Shown here: positions 8,695 through 16,822 of the stretch, piece after piece
How the letters are laid out: each line of letters opens with the position of its first letter
Numbering within the stretch: position 1 is the first letter of the stretch
Assembly: GCF_021343995.1 (NCBI RefSeq)
Contig: NZ_JAJTTE010000012.1
Span: 83,500-147,499, forward strand
Length of the DNA: 64,000 bases
Reading direction: 5' to 3'
DNA from: Pseudonocardia terrae
GTDB lineage: Bacteria; Actinomycetota; Actinomycetes; Mycobacteriales; Pseudonocardiaceae
Program-made: the position numbers and the translations under genes
Notes under the pieces: model-generated
What the model saw: the letters and a program-made list of their open reading frames with translations, nothing else
Databases searched by the model: none
Told to the model about the DNA's origin: nothing

Positions 8695-9448
8695 GACGCC
8701 TCCCGGTTGTAGCGGTGAACGCTTGCGTATCAGGCTGATCCTTCGCCGCGGAGTTGTCCAGAGGAGGCGATGCCGACCGTGTACCTCCTCGCCCGGACGG
8801 CGGCACCCCTGCCTGCAGCGGGTGCGCAATGACGGGATTCCTCGCCCGTTCGAGGTGATGCGGGGCTCGGGCCCCCGGTTCCGCCGCTCGGGCGTAGGCC
8901 GCCCGCGCCCTTCCGCCCACCCGCGCCGGGCGTCGTGCGGGCCGTCGACCGGGTGTGCGACGGGACGGGCGGATGTGGGGCCGGGCTCGGGGGGTGTGCC
9001 GGGCCCCGATCGGTGTGGCAGGCCCGGATGGGGTGTGGCAGGCCCGGATGGGGTGTGGCAGGCCCGGATAGGGTGTGGCAGGTGTGGACGGCTGTGGCCG
9101 GGCCGGAGAGGCGTCGACGACGAGGGCGAAGGAGACGGCGTCGAACGGTCTAAGCAGACCGCGCTCGACCGTCCGGCCGGGGCAGACGACCTGCACCGCG
9201 GCCGCGCCGTTCCCCGCGACGGCGCCGCCGCCCGGTTCGGCGGGCAGCACCGAGGCCCGGGGCACCGGGGAGACCACGGTGTCCCCGGTCGACACGACGT
9301 CCGCGTCTCCCGCGCCCACCGGGTCGGCACCGGTCCCGGTCGGCCGGGACCCAGGGCGTCCGGCGGCGGGGAACCCGACGACGACAACACCCCGCGTTCC
9401 ACCGCCCAAGTCGGTCCGCCCGCCGTAGGGTGCGCGCGTGAGCACGCC
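8695..9448. other. 754-bp gap with no convincing gene
   Basis: Apart from the 20-bp tandem array (9012-9082) and the promoter before the RNB gene, I find no gene I can defend. Between about 9150 and 9430 frames on both strands show high GC at third positions (a Thr/Pro/Ala-rich frame on plus, a Val/Ala/Gly-rich frame on minus), yet neither has a credible start, ribosome site or family. It may be a decayed gene. Confidence 0.5.
9012..9082. repeat. 20-bp tandem repeat, about 3.5 copies
   Basis: Unit gggtgtggcaggcccggatg at 9012-9030, 9031-9050 and 9051-9070 with a partial fourth copy to 9082. Copies differ by at most one base. It lies in the gap between the divergent 53-aa gene and the RNB gene. 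Confidence 0.85.
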
Positions 9449-9452
9449 ATGA
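9426..9452 (+). promoter_or_regulatory. Leaderless promoter with a 4-codon leader reading frame
   Basis: TAGGGT (9426-9431) is followed after 6 nt by GTG AGC ACG CCA TGA (9438-9452). Its stop codon overlaps the ATG of the RNB gene (ATGA at 9449). This is the geometry of a leaderless start, so ribosomes would load on the mini-frame and re-initiate on the main gene. It encodes only M-S-T-P. Confidence 0.5.
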
Positions 9453-10876
9453 GTGCGGTCCCGGACTTCGCCGCCGTCCGTGCCGAGTTCGGCCTGCCCG
9501 CCGACGGCACGGCCTTCCCACCGGCGGTGCTCGCCGAGGCCGAGCGCGCCGCCGCCGCGGGCCCGGACGACCCCCGCTCCGGCCCCCGCGTCGACGCCAC
9601 CGACGTCCCGCTCGTGACCATCGACCCGTCGGGCTCGAAGGACCTGGACCAGGCGGTCGGCCTCGTCCGCACGCCCCGCGGTTTCCTCGTGCACTACGCG
9701 ATCGCCGACCTCGGGGCCGTCGTCGAGCCCGGCGGGCCGCTCGACACCGAGGTCCGCCGCCGCGGCCAGACCCTCTACCTGCCCGACGGCGCGGTCCCGC
9801 TGCACCCGCCGGTCCTGTCCGAGGACGCCGCGAGCCTGCTGCCCGACGGGCCGCGCGCGGCCGTGCTCTGGCGCATCGAGCTCGACCGCGAGGGCGCGGT
9901 CGTGAGCGCCGACGTCCGGCGGGCGCTGGTGCGCTCCCTGGCGCGGCTGGACTACGCGGGGGTGCAGGCCGCGGTGGACGCGGGCTGCCCGCACCCGGCG
10001 ATCTCCGCCCTGGCCGAGCTGGGCCCGCTGCGCCGTGCCCGGGCCGTCGCGCGTGGGGCGATCGAGCTGGAGCTGCCGGAGCAGGAGGTCGTGCCGGACG
10101 GGACCGGCTGGACGGTCCGGGTGCGCCGCCGCACGGCGGTGGAGGACTGGAACGCGGAGATCTCGCTGCTCACCGGGCAGGTCGCGGCGCAGATGATGCT
10201 CGACGCCGGGATCGGGGTGCTGCGCACGCTCCCCGCGCCGGACCCCGAGGCCGTGGCCGCGCTGCGGGCGACCGCGCTCGAGCTGGGGCTGGACTGGCCC
10301 GAGGGCGAGTCGCCGGCGCGGGTGCTCGCCGGGCTGCCCCGCCCCGCCGACGGCGCCGATCCGGCCGACCGGCGTGCGCTGGCCGTCCGGCGGGCCGCCA
10401 CGACGCTGCTGCGCGGTGCGGCCTACGCGTCCATCGGCGCGGGGACACCGCCGCCCGCGGACCCGGGGCACGGGGGTATCGGGGCGCCGTACGCGCACGT
10501 CACCGCACCCTTGCGACGCCTGGTCGACCGGTTCGGCAGCGAGGTCTGCCTGGCCCTCGCGGCCGGGCGGGAGGTGCCCGGCTGGCTGGCGGAGGCGCTC
10601 CCGACGCTGCCCGGCGTGATGAGCGCGTCGGACACCCAGGCCGCCCGGGTGGACCGGGCCTGCACGGACCGCACCGAGGCGGCGGTGCTGGCCGGCCGGG
10701 TGGGGGAGGAGCTCGAGGTCGTGGTGTTGCGCCGGGAACCGGGCGAGGTCTTCCTCGCCGATCCGCCGGTCCTGGCGAAGTGCGACGGCGCGCTCGCGCC
10801 CGGCACGCTCGCCCGCGCCCGGCTCGTCGAGGCCGATCCCGCGACGGGTCGGGTGAGGTTCGCCTTACCTGACTGA
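9449..10876 (+). CDS. RNB-domain exoribonuclease (RNase II/R family)
   Basis: 475 aa. The RNB catalytic domain covers most of the protein. DPSGSKDLDQAV (from about residue 56) holds the Asp residues that bind Mg2+ in RNase II/R enzymes, followed by HYAIADLGAVV and GQTLYLPDGAVPLHP. The order RNB plus a short beta-rich C-terminus without recognisable cold-shock or S1 domains is typical of the compact actinobacterial form, which is about half the length of E. coli RNase R. It should degrade RNA from the 3' end. The ATG overlaps the stop of a 4-codon leader frame. Confidence 0.88.
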   Translation: MSAVPDFAAVRAEFGLPADGTAFPPAVLAEAERAAAAGPDDPRSGPRVDATDVPLVTIDPSGSKDLDQAVGLVRTPRGFLVHYAIADLGAVVEPGGPLDTEVRRRGQTLYLPDGAVPLHPPVLSEDAASLLPDGPRAAVLWRIELDREGAVVSADVRRALVRSLARLDYAGVQAAVDAGCPHPAISALAELGPLRRARAVARGAIELELPEQEVVPDGTGWTVRVRRRTAVEDWNAEISLLTGQVAAQMMLDAGIGVLRTLPAPDPEAVAALRATALELGLDWPEGESPARVLAGLPRPADGADPADRRALAVRRAATTLLRGAAYASIGAGTPPPADPGHGGIGAPYAHVTAPLRRLVDRFGSEVCLALAAGREVPGWLAEALPTLPGVMSASDTQAARVDRACTDRTEAAVLAGRVGEELEVVVLRREPGEVFLADPPVLAKCDGALAPGTLARARLVEADPATGRVRFALPD

Positions 10877-10984
10877 CCCCTCCCTGCTCAACCCCGATCG
10901 AGTGTCCGCACCGACACGCTCCGCGACGGCCCCCAGCGGGCTAGCGTCGGCCGCCGGCACGAACCGGCGGGGTGGAGGACGAGG

Positions 10985-12061
10985 GTGGCGCAGGTCAGGT
11001 ACGGGATCGAGCACGAGCTGGCGTTCCGCCGCGCCGACGGCGCGTTCGCCGACTTCACGAACACCACCTTCGAGGAGCTGCAGGGCATCGTCGACGCCCT
11101 GCCCGAGGACCCCGCCGACTATCCCGACCTGCGGATCGGTGACCAGGGCATCAAGCGCAAGCGGTGGTACGTCGAGGGGTTCGAGCGCTTCGACGACGCG
11201 GGCGGGCTCGTGCGGTGCGACCCGAAGGGCATCGAGATCCGCACCCGGATCCACGACTCCGTGGAGGAGACGGTCGCGGCGCTGACGACCGACCTGGGGG
11301 CGCTGGAGCGCGAGGCGGCCACCCGCGGGCTGGAGCCGTACCCGATCGGGTTCAATCCCGTGCGGTCGAGCTACCCGATCGTCCCGGAGCTGAACGCCTG
11401 GGAGCGCGCCCACCGCACGGGTTCGCCGGAGGAGCGCACCGCGCACCTGCACATGGTCACCCACGGACCGGATCTCAACCTGTCCGTCGCGGGGCTCGGC
11501 GGCGCCGCCCTGGTCGACGTCGGGGAGAAGCTCACCCACTACAGCCCCTGGCTCGTGCCGCTGGCCTTCTCCTCGCCCTTCCGCGACGGGGTGCCCTGGG
11601 GCGGGCTGTCGGCCCGGACGGCCGTGCGCACGGGGCTGCGACCCGCGGCGATGGTGTTCCTCGAGCCCGGTTCACCGCACGCGGTCGCGTCCGACCCCTC
11701 GCTCACCCAGCCCGCGCGGCTGCCGGCGGAGGTCGGGCGGATCGAGTTCAAGGCGTTCGACACCTGCCCCGACCCCGTGCTGTACGGCGAGCTCCTCAGC
11801 CTGCTGACCGGCCTCGTGCTCGACGACACCCTGCCGGGCCGGCGGCGCACCCCGGACGCCGCGTTGCACCGGCACGTCGCCGTGGAGGGGCTGGCGGATC
11901 CGGAGACACACGCCCGGACCGGTGCCCTGCTCGACGCGGCGGAGCGGGCGCTGGCGGACCGGCCGGCGGACCTGGCCCGGATGGTCGCGCTGCGCGAGCG
12001 GTGGCGGGCCCGCGACTGCCCGGCCGCGACGATGCTCGCCCGGCGGCCGGTCACGACGTGA
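10985..12061 (+). CDS. Glutamate-cysteine ligase family (GCS2-like) protein
   Basis: 358 aa. Begins YGIEHELAF, matching the glutamate-binding N-terminal strand of GCS2-type carboxylate-amine ligases, and has the later GIEIRTRIHDSVEE and HYSPWLVPLAFSSPF segments of that fold. Such enzymes join an amine to a gamma-carboxylate using ATP. The substrate here is not known, and it is shorter than EgtA/GshA proteins (over 400 aa). Start is GTG 10985 with GGAGGACGAGG just upstream. The promoter is probably TAGCGT (10942-10947). A perfect 7-bp hairpin (10951-10957 with 10964-10970) sits at the start of the leader directly before the ribosome site. Confidence 0.72.
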   Translation: MAQVRYGIEHELAFRRADGAFADFTNTTFEELQGIVDALPEDPADYPDLRIGDQGIKRKRWYVEGFERFDDAGGLVRCDPKGIEIRTRIHDSVEETVAALTTDLGALEREAATRGLEPYPIGFNPVRSSYPIVPELNAWERAHRTGSPEERTAHLHMVTHGPDLNLSVAGLGGAALVDVGEKLTHYSPWLVPLAFSSPFRDGVPWGGLSARTAVRTGLRPAAMVFLEPGSPHAVASDPSLTQPARLPAEVGRIEFKAFDTCPDPVLYGELLSLLTGLVLDDTLPGRRRTPDAALHRHVAVEGLADPETHARTGALLDAAERALADRPADLARMVALRERWRARDCPAATMLARRPVTT

Positions 12062-12068
12062 GCGGAGC

Positions 12069-12107
12069 GGACGGTGCCCCCTTCCCTGACGAACGGGGGC
12101 GCCGTCC
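12069..12107. terminator. Convergent hairpin between the GCS2-like gene and panB
   Basis: 13-bp stem (12069-12081 with 12095-12107, one T-G pair) and 13-nt loop in the 52-bp gap between two convergent genes; can serve both. Confidence 0.75.
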
Positions 12108-12113
12108 ACCGGG

Positions 12114-13043
12114 TCAGTGGTAGGTGTGCGCCTCGTCCGGGTAGGCCCCGCCGCGGACGTCCTCGGCGTAGGCGCGGGCCGCGTCGAGCAGGATCCCGCC
12201 CAGGTCGGCGTAGGGCTTGACGAAGCGCGGCTTGCGGCCCCGGTTCATCCCGGCCATGTCGGACCAGACGAGCACCTGCGCGTCGCAGTCCGGGCCGGCG
12301 CCGATACCGATCGTCGGGATCGTGAGCTCCGCGGTGACCCGCTTCGCGACCTCGCCCGGCACCATCTCCAGCACGACGGCGAACGCGCCCGCCTCCTGCA
12401 GCGCCAGGGCGTCGTCGACCAGGCGCTGCTCGCCGGACTGGCCGCGACCCTGGATCCGGAACCCGCCGAGGGCGTGCTCGCTCTGCGGGGTGAAGCCGAG
12501 GTGCGCCATGACCGGGATGCCGGCGGCGGTGAGCGCCTGGACCTGCGGGGCGTAGTGGGCGCCGCCCTCGAGTTTGACGGCGTGCGCGCCGCCCTCCTTC
12601 ATGAACCGGAAGGCGGTCTCGAGGGCCTGCGCGGGGGAGACCTGGTAGCTGCCGAAGGGCAGGTCGGCCACCACGAGGGCGTGCTTCGCGCCCCGGACCA
12701 CCGCCTTGACCAGCGGCATCAGCTCGTCGACGGTGACGGGCAGGGTGTTGTCGTGGCCGAAGACGTTGTTGCCGGCGGAGTCGCCGACGAGCAGGACCGG
12801 GATGCCGGCCTCGTCGAAGATCTCCGCGGAGTAGACGTCGTAGGCGGTGAGCATCGGCCAGCGCTCGCCGCGGTGCTTCATCTCGGTGAGGTGGTGCACC
12901 CGGGTGCGCTTCTGCCGGGCGGCGCTGCGGTAGGGCGCCTGCACCTCACCGTTCGCAGAGCCGACTGCAGAGCCGTTCGCAGAGCCGTCCGCACCGTTCG
13001 CGGGGGTGCCGTCGCCGGGCGTGCCGGTGGTGTCGCGGGACAT
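12114..13043 (-). CDS. panB: 3-methyl-2-oxobutanoate hydroxymethyltransferase
   Basis: 309 aa. First committed step of pantothenate synthesis: ketopantoate from 2-oxoisovalerate and methylene-tetrahydrofolate. The family core is intact: [41 protein letters not shown] with the Mg-binding Asp, MAHLGFTPQ and [17 protein letters not shown]. Start ATG 13043 has GGGAGG 10 nt upstream. The first about 35 residues are a low-complexity tail rich in Gly, Ser, Ala and Asn, encoded by three 12-bp repeats (12951-12986), so the N-terminus is lineage-specific. It is the first gene of the block conserved with mycobacteria. Confidence 0.95.
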   Translation of the reverse strand: MSRDTTGTPGDGTPANGADGSANGSAVGSANGEVQAPYRSAARQKRTRVHHLTEMKHRGERWPMLTAYDVYSAEIFDEAGIPVLLVGDSAGNNVFGHDNTLPVTVDELMPLVKAVVRGAKHALVVADLPFGSYQVSPAQALETAFRFMKEGGAHAVKLEGGAHYAPQVQALTAAGIPVMAHLGFTPQSEHALGGFRIQGRGQSGEQRLVDDALALQEAGAFAVVLEMVPGEVAKRVTAELTIPTIGIGAGPDCDAQVLVWSDMAGMNRGRKPRFVKPYADLGGILLDAARAYAEDVRGGAYPDEAHTYH

Positions 13044-13246
13044 CGTCGTCCGTCCTCCCTCGAGGCCTGCGCAGCAGGTCCCCGGGTCGTCTGGGTCCTT
13101 CTCGGGTCGTGCGCCGTGAGCGTGACACCCGGCGCCCGCCGGGCGCACGGTCCGGCGACGCACCTCACACGGTGGGGTGCGCGGCGCCGGGTCCCGCTCA
13201 CCGCACCCCGGGTGGCGGCCCGCGCCGCCACTGTCATGCTGGCGCG

Positions 13247-14887
13247 GTGCCTGGCTCCGTGTCGTCGCGCCGTCGCTCCCCGTTCGGGCTGCCCCACCTG
13301 GGCGTACGGGCCCTGACCGCGCTGGTCGCGGTCGTGGCCGCCGTCGCCCTCGCGGCGTGTTCCGCCCCGACCACGCCCGCGCCGACCGCGGCCGCCGCCA
13401 CCCCGGCGGGTGATCCTGCGCAGGATCCGGCGCTGGCCCGCTTCTACGGCCAGAAGCTGCAGTGGGGCGCCTGCACCGACTACGCGGCCTCGCCCGACGT
13501 CGCGGACCAGTACCGCGACCCGCGCTACCAGTGCGCGAAGCTCGAGGTCCCGCTCGACTACGCGCAGCCGGACGGCAAGACGGTGAAGATCGCCGTCCTG
13601 CGCTCGAAGGCGACCGACCAGGCCCACCGGATCGGCTCGCTGCTGGTCAACCCGGGTGGCCCCGGCGTCTCCGGCACGGAGCTCGTGCCGTCCATGGTCA
13701 AGTCCACGGAGAACTCGCCGGTGCAGGCGCGGTTCGACCTCGTCGGCTTCGACCCGCGCGGGGTCGGGGTCAGCGAGCCCTCGATCGACTGCCTGACCGA
13801 CGCCGAGCAGGACCAGTACCGGGCCACGGTCTACGCGGACCCGTCCCCGGCCGGGGTCGCCGCGCTGGAGGCGCACAACAAGCAGTACGCCGACCGCTGC
13901 ACCGCCCGGATGGGCGCGGACGTGCTCGCGCACCTGGGCACCCGCGAGGTCGTGAAGGACCTCGACGTGCTGCGCGCGGCCCTGGGCGACGAGAAGCTGA
14001 CCTACTACGGCTACTCGTACGGGACGTCGATCGGCTCGACCTACGCCGAGGCCTTCCCGACCCGGGTCCGGGCGATGGTGCTCGACGGCGCGGTCGACCC
14101 GACCCAGGACACGGTGGAGACCAACATCGACCAGAGCGCCGGCTTCCAGCAGGCCTTCGACGCCTACGCGACCTGGTGCACGACCCAGCCGAACTGCCCG
14201 CTCGGCACCGACCCGAAGGCCACGACCGCGACCTGGCAGAAGATCGCGCAGCCGCTGATCGACCACCCTGCCAAGACCTCGGACCCCACCCGCACGCTGT
14301 CCTTCTCCGACGCGATCACCGGAGTGCAGCAGGCGCTGTACCTGCGCTCCCTGTGGCCGGCGCTGTCGCTGGGCATCTCCAAGCTCGCCGCGGGCGACGG
14401 CTCGGTCCTGCTCACCCTCGCCGACTTCTACTACAAGCGCACCAACGGGAAGTACGACAACACGCTCGAGGCCTTCCAGGCGATCACCTGCATGGACAAC
14501 GACCGCGTCACCGACCCGGCGCAGGTCGCGAAGCTCAACGAGGGCGTGGTGGCCGCGGCGCCGTTCACGGCGACCGGCCGCGGGGCCGTCGACGCCAAGG
14601 ACCCGTGCGCGTTCTGGCCCGTCCCGCCGACGATGGAGCCGCACCGGCCGGAGGCGAACGGGCTGGCCCCGGTCGTCGTCGTCTCGGTGACGGGCGACCC
14701 GGCCACGCCGTACCAGGCCGGCGTCGACCTCGCGCAGGACCTGAACGGGCGGCTGCTGAAGGTCGACGGCAACCAGCACACCGCCGGTTACCAGGGCAGC
14801 GGCTGCATCGACGACAAGCTCACGGCGTACCTGGTCGACGGCACCCTGCCGGCCGAGGGCGCCGAGTGCACGTTGCCGGCGCAGTGA
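13247..14887 (+). CDS. Secreted alpha/beta hydrolase lipoprotein (tripeptidyl aminopeptidase / CaeA-Hip1-like)
   Basis: 546 aa. Exported lipoprotein: signal peptide ending VALAAC with lipidated Cys 38. The mature part is an alpha/beta hydrolase of the actinobacterial TAP family: oxyanion segment NPGGPGVSG, nucleophile GYSYGTSIG, catalytic Asp in VTGDPATPY and His in GNQHTAGY. In M. tuberculosis the homologues beside panB and glnA2 are envelope serine proteases. GTG 13247 was chosen because CATGCT (13235-13240) lies 6 nt upstream and this start gives a normal signal peptide. A perfect 7-bp hairpin (13132-13146) lies in the gap with divergent panB. Confidence 0.9.
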   Translation: MPGSVSSRRRSPFGLPHLGVRALTALVAVVAAVALAACSAPTTPAPTAAAATPAGDPAQDPALARFYGQKLQWGACTDYAASPDVADQYRDPRYQCAKLEVPLDYAQPDGKTVKIAVLRSKATDQAHRIGSLLVNPGGPGVSGTELVPSMVKSTENSPVQARFDLVGFDPRGVGVSEPSIDCLTDAEQDQYRATVYADPSPAGVAALEAHNKQYADRCTARMGADVLAHLGTREVVKDLDVLRAALGDEKLTYYGYSYGTSIGSTYAEAFPTRVRAMVLDGAVDPTQDTVETNIDQSAGFQQAFDAYATWCTTQPNCPLGTDPKATTATWQKIAQPLIDHPAKTSDPTRTLSFSDAITGVQQALYLRSLWPALSLGISKLAAGDGSVLLTLADFYYKRTNGKYDNTLEAFQAITCMDNDRVTDPAQVAKLNEGVVAAAPFTATGRGAVDAKDPCAFWPVPPTMEPHRPEANGLAPVVVVSVTGDPATPYQAGVDLAQDLNGRLLKVDGNQHTAGYQGSGCIDDKLTAYLVDGTLPAEGAECTLPAQ

Positions 14888-14943
14888 CCCCGCACCGAGC
14901 CTCACCCGTTCGCGCCGCGGTGTCGCACATCCTGAGCAGCCAC

Positions 14944-14975
14944 GAAACATTCACGTAACACGGCATTCCTAGCCT
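14944..14975 (+). promoter_or_regulatory. glnA2 promoter with partial GlnR-like half-sites
   Basis: TAGCCT (14970-14975) lies 7 nt before the glnA2 ATG, a leaderless layout. Just upstream GAAAC (14944-14948) and GTAAC (14955-14959) are separated by 6 nt, as the inner two half-sites of a GlnR box are. The outer two half-sites do not match, so this is weak. Confidence 0.35.
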
Positions 14976-14982
14976 GGCGGCC

Positions 14983-16326
14983 ATGGACCGCCAGCAGGAA
15001 TTCGTGCTGCGCACGCTCGAGGAACGCGACATCCGCTTCGTGCGGCTGTGGTTCACCGACGTGCTCGGCTATCTCAAGTCGGTGGCGGTGGCCCCCGCCG
15101 AGCTCGAGGGGGCGTTCGCGGAGGGCATCGGGTTCGACGGCTCGGCGATCGAGGGCTTCGCCCGGGTCTACGAGTCGGACATGGTCGCCCGTCCCGATCC
15201 CTCCACCTTCCAGGTGCTGCCCTGGGAGACCGCCAACGGCGAGCACTACTCGGCGCGCATGTTCTGCGACATCGCCATGCCGGACGGCTCGCCGTCGTGG
15301 GCCGACCCGCGGCACGTGCTGCGGCGCGCCCTGTCCAAGGCCGGCGAGGCCGGCTTCACCTGCTACGTGCACCCCGAGATCGAGTTCTACCTGTTGCGCG
15401 ACCTGCCGTCGGACGGGTCACCGCCGATCGCCGCCGACTCCGGCGGCTACTTCGACCAGGCCAGCCACGACGTGGCGCCGCACTTCCGCCGCAACGCCAT
15501 CGAGACGCTCGAGTCGATGGGCATCTCGGTCGAGTTCAGCCACCACGAGGGCGGGCCGGGCCAGCAGGAGATCGACCTGCGCTACGCCGACGCGCTCACC
15601 ATGGCCGACAACATCATGACCTTCCGCTACGTGGTGAAGGAGGTGGCGCTGACCCAGCGCGTGCGGGCGTCGTTCATGCCCAAGCCCTTCACCGACCACC
15701 CCGGGTCGGCCATGCACACGCACTTCTCGCTCTTCGAGGGCGACCGCAACGCCTTCCACGACCCGGACGACCCGTACGAGCTCTCCGCGACGGGCAAGGC
15801 GTTCGTCGCCGGGGTGCTGCGGCACGCGCGCGAGATGAGCGCCGTGACCAACCAGTGGGTCAACTCGTACAAGCGGCTGATCTCCGGCGGCGAGGCGCCG
15901 ACGGCGGTGTCGTGGGGCCACGCCAACCGCTCGGCGCTGGTCCGGGTGCCGATGTACTCGCCCGGCAAGTCGTCGACCCGGCGGGTGGAGATCCGCACGC
16001 TGGACAGCGCCTGCAACCCGTACCTGGCGTTCGCGGTGATCCTCGGGGCCGGCCTGCAGGGCGTGCAGAAGGGCTACGAGCTGCCCCCCGCCACCGAGGA
16101 CGACGTCTGGTCGCTCACCGACACCGAGCGTCGCGCCCTGGGCTACGAGGCCCTGCCGCAGAACCTCACCGAGGCCCTCGGCGCGATGGAGCACTCGGAG
16201 CTGGTCGCGGAGATCCTCGGCGAGCACGTGTTCGACTTCTTCCTGCGCAACAAGCGGGCGGAGTGGGACAACTACCGGCGCAACGTCACGCCGTACGAGC
16301 TGGCGACCTACCTGCCCGTCCTCTGA
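14983..16326 (+). CDS. glnA2: Glutamine synthetase, GlnA2 type
   Basis: 447 aa type I glutamine synthetase (glutamate + NH3 + ATP). The family motifs are present: GIGFDGSAIEGFARV, the metal site HPEIEFYLLRD, NPYLAFAVILGAG and the ATP-binding part SFMPKPFTDHPGSAMHTHFS. It lacks the adenylylated Tyr: where glnA1 has [10 protein letters not shown] this protein has EDDVWSLTDTE, so GlnE should not modify it there. Shortness and place directly upstream of glnE match mycobacterial GlnA2. Start ATG 14983 is leaderless (TAGCCT 7 nt upstream). Confidence 0.93.
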   Translation: MDRQQEFVLRTLEERDIRFVRLWFTDVLGYLKSVAVAPAELEGAFAEGIGFDGSAIEGFARVYESDMVARPDPSTFQVLPWETANGEHYSARMFCDIAMPDGSPSWADPRHVLRRALSKAGEAGFTCYVHPEIEFYLLRDLPSDGSPPIAADSGGYFDQASHDVAPHFRRNAIETLESMGISVEFSHHEGGPGQQEIDLRYADALTMADNIMTFRYVVKEVALTQRVRASFMPKPFTDHPGSAMHTHFSLFEGDRNAFHDPDDPYELSATGKAFVAGVLRHAREMSAVTNQWVNSYKRLISGGEAPTAVSWGHANRSALVRVPMYSPGKSSTRRVEIRTLDSACNPYLAFAVILGAGLQGVQKGYELPPATEDDVWSLTDTERRALGYEALPQNLTEALGAMEHSELVAEILGEHVFDFFLRNKRAEWDNYRRNVTPYELATYLPVL

Positions 16327-16342
16327 CCTGCGATGACGCAGT

Positions 16343-16393
16343 ATGGAACCATAATGTCGATTCTGGCCGTCGATTCCGTCGTCATGGTTCCGT
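16343..16393. promoter_or_regulatory. Two palindrome-like sites 41 bp apart before the DUF6027-like gene
   Basis: ATGGAACCAT (16343-16352) and ATGGTTCCGT (16384-16393), each followed by AATG, start exactly 41 bp apart. The second ends at the start codon of the next gene (ATG 16395). CATAAT (16350-16355), a good -10 hexamer, overlaps the first. The arrangement suits autoregulation or a mobile repeat; a three-copy array with the same period and core lies at 50868-50963. Confidence 0.5.
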
Positions 16394-16394
16394 A

Positions 16395-16769
16395 ATGCAT
16401 TCGGAATGGGTCCGGCTCGAGCGGTACGACGGGCCCTGGGAGCCGGACGACCCGGACGCCAACTTCAAGGCCGAGGTGGCCGACTACGGCCGCCTCGACC
16501 CGCTGCAGACGCTCCGCGGGCTCAGCGCGCACACCGGCGTCCCGGTCGGCGCGCTGGCCCGGTACGTCCTCGCCCGGTTCGCGACGACGGGTTCGGGCGG
16601 GCTCCTCGAGCTCGGCCCGGCGATGGTCGAGCGGCTGCGCGAGCCGGTCCGGCGGGCCGAGGCGGAGGGGACGGACGAGGCGCGCCTCGCGGCGTACCGC
16701 GAGCTCGCCGCCCTGCTCGGCTGGCTCGGCGCGCCGCTGGACGATCCGGATCTCTACCCGGGCGCGTAA
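16395..16769 (+). CDS. Small conserved protein, DUF6027-like
   Basis: 124 aa, soluble, acidic and helical. The segments DDPDANFKAEVADYGRLDP and GALARYVLARFATTGSGGLLELGP match, from memory, the DUF6027 family of actinomycetes, whose function is unknown. ATG 16395 has no ribosome site and overlaps a palindrome-like site. It sits between glnA2 and glnE, where mycobacteria have no gene, in the same direction. A role in nitrogen control is possible only by position. Confidence 0.65.
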   Translation: MHSEWVRLERYDGPWEPDDPDANFKAEVADYGRLDPLQTLRGLSAHTGVPVGALARYVLARFATTGSGGLLELGPAMVERLREPVRRAEAEGTDEARLAAYRELAALLGWLGAPLDDPDLYPGA

Positions 16770-16822
16770 CGGGCGGTGAACCGTGCCCGCAACGGGGCCG
16801 CGATAGGGCAGGATCGGTCGAC

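Noticed and set aside
9075..9428. Thr/Pro-rich 117-aa frame before the RNB gene
   Set aside because: Begins inside the tandem repeat, has no ribosome site, and its stop codon lies in the -10 box of the next promoter. It could be a remnant, so it is kept only as a finding.
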